A DNA stretch of 7,143 bases. It comes from an uncultured Prevotella sp. GTDB lineage: Bacteria; Bacteroidota; Bacteroidia; Bacteroidales; Bacteroidaceae. The stretch is from the NCBI GenBank assembly GCA_900553965.1, contig USFX01000142.1, positions 1 through 7,143 of the forward strand, given 5' to 3'. A program made the position numbers and the translations under genes. Positions 6,697 to 7,143 of the stretch are shown here, piece after piece; positions within the stretch are counted from its first letter, which is position 1; the number at the start of each line of letters is the position of its first letter. The notes beneath the pieces are model-generated. The model was not told where the DNA came from. It saw nothing but the letters and a program-made list of their open reading frames with translations, and ran no database searches.

Positions 6697-7143
6697 ATGA
6701 ACGACAATTTTCTGACAATCCACCGCCAGGAGGCGGGATATAGACCGATACACGACCGGATTCATGATTTCGGCGAAGTGGAGCAGACGCTCAACAGTAA
6801 GGACCGGCGGACACAGGCATCGCGCTGCATGGACTGTGGCGTGCCGTTCTGCCACTGGGCATGCCCGTTGGGCAACAAGCCGCCGGAGTGGAACGACGCC
6901 CTGGCACGGGGCGACTATGAGATGGCCTACCGGCTGCTCAACGCGACCAACGATTTCCCCGAGTTCACCGGGCGCATCTGCCCGGCACTCTGCGAAAAGG
7001 CGTGCGTGCTCAATCTCATGGCCCACGAGCCGACGACGAACCGCGAGAACGAGGCCGCCATCACCGAGATGGCCTTTCAGGAGAACTATATACATGTTGT
7101 CCGACCCGTGCGCAACGGCCGTCGGGTGGCCGTCATCGGTGCC
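6697..7143 (+). CDS. gltD: Glutamate synthase small subunit GltD (3' truncated)
   Basis: The frame is open from ATG 6697 to the window end, giving 149 residues of a protein usually about 450-490 long. GltD is the FAD- and Fe-S-containing subunit that oxidises NAD(P)H and passes electrons to the FMN of GltB. The N-terminal domain shows both cysteine clusters: Cys44, Cys47, Cys52, Cys56 (CMDCGVPFCHWACP) and Cys95, Cys99, Cys103 (CPALCEKAC), the expected ligands for two 4Fe-4S clusters. Conserved blocks EAGYRPIHDRIHDF, NKPPEWNDAL and DFPEFTGRICPALCEKAC flank them. The last visible residues, RRVAVIGA, begin the first FAD-binding Rossmann strand, and the glycine motif would continue past the end. 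It lies 166 bases after gltB in the same direction and is probably cotranscribed. The start is supported by the purine-rich site at 6681-6688. Related flavoprotein subunits share this fold, but the gltB neighbour settles the assignment. Confidence 0.96.
   Translation, partial: MNDNFLTIHRQEAGYRPIHDRIHDFGEVEQTLNSKDRRTQASRCMDCGVPFCHWACPLGNKPPEWNDALARGDYEMAYRLLNATNDFPEFTGRICPALCEKACVLNLMAHEPTTNRENEAAITEMAFQENYIHVVRPVRNGRRVAVIGA

Overview
The window looks like chromosomal DNA from a Bacteroidota species, most likely a GC-rich Prevotella or close relative. Three things point that way: an Oar-like TonB-dependent receptor with Bacteroidales-type sequence, a GltB/GltD pair of the Bacteroidales type, and a promoter matching the Bacteroidota -7 consensus TAnnTTTG. 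The genus is inferred from remembered family sequences, not from a search.

Region by region, all on the + strand. Positions 1-1545 hold the C-terminal 514 codons of an outer-membrane TonB-dependent receptor whose start lies outside the window. Positions 1546-1907 are an AT-rich gap with no convincing gene. It contains a perfect 15-bp stem-loop (1727-1761), a Bacteroidota-type promoter (1835-1867) and a 12-bp palindrome (1841-1852) between the two promoter boxes. Positions 1908-6530 encode the glutamate synthase large subunit GltB, with glutaminase, central, FMN/3Fe-4S and C-terminal beta-helix domains all intact. Positions 6531-6696 form a gap built almost entirely of an inverted-repeat element. 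Positions 6697-7143 are the N-terminal 149 codons of the small subunit GltD, cut by the window end.

GltB and GltD together form NAD(P)H-dependent glutamate synthase (GOGAT). GltB releases ammonia from glutamine and uses it to aminate 2-oxoglutarate. GltD takes electrons from NAD(P)H and passes them through Fe-S clusters to the FMN of GltB. The two genes are co-oriented and probably share the promoter upstream of gltB.

The most unusual feature is repeat DNA in and around gltBD. A 16-bp perfect inverted repeat with imperfect extensions (4221-4361) is read through in frame and adds a hydrophilic stretch to the linker before the FMN domain. A second element (5570-5609), related to the intergenic CCTCCCC/GGGGAGG repeat, is read in frame in the linker before the C-terminal domain. 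Two inverted copies of that repeat form the gltB-gltD gap, and the right copy contains the gltD Shine-Dalgarno sequence. No wholly new gene system is visible.
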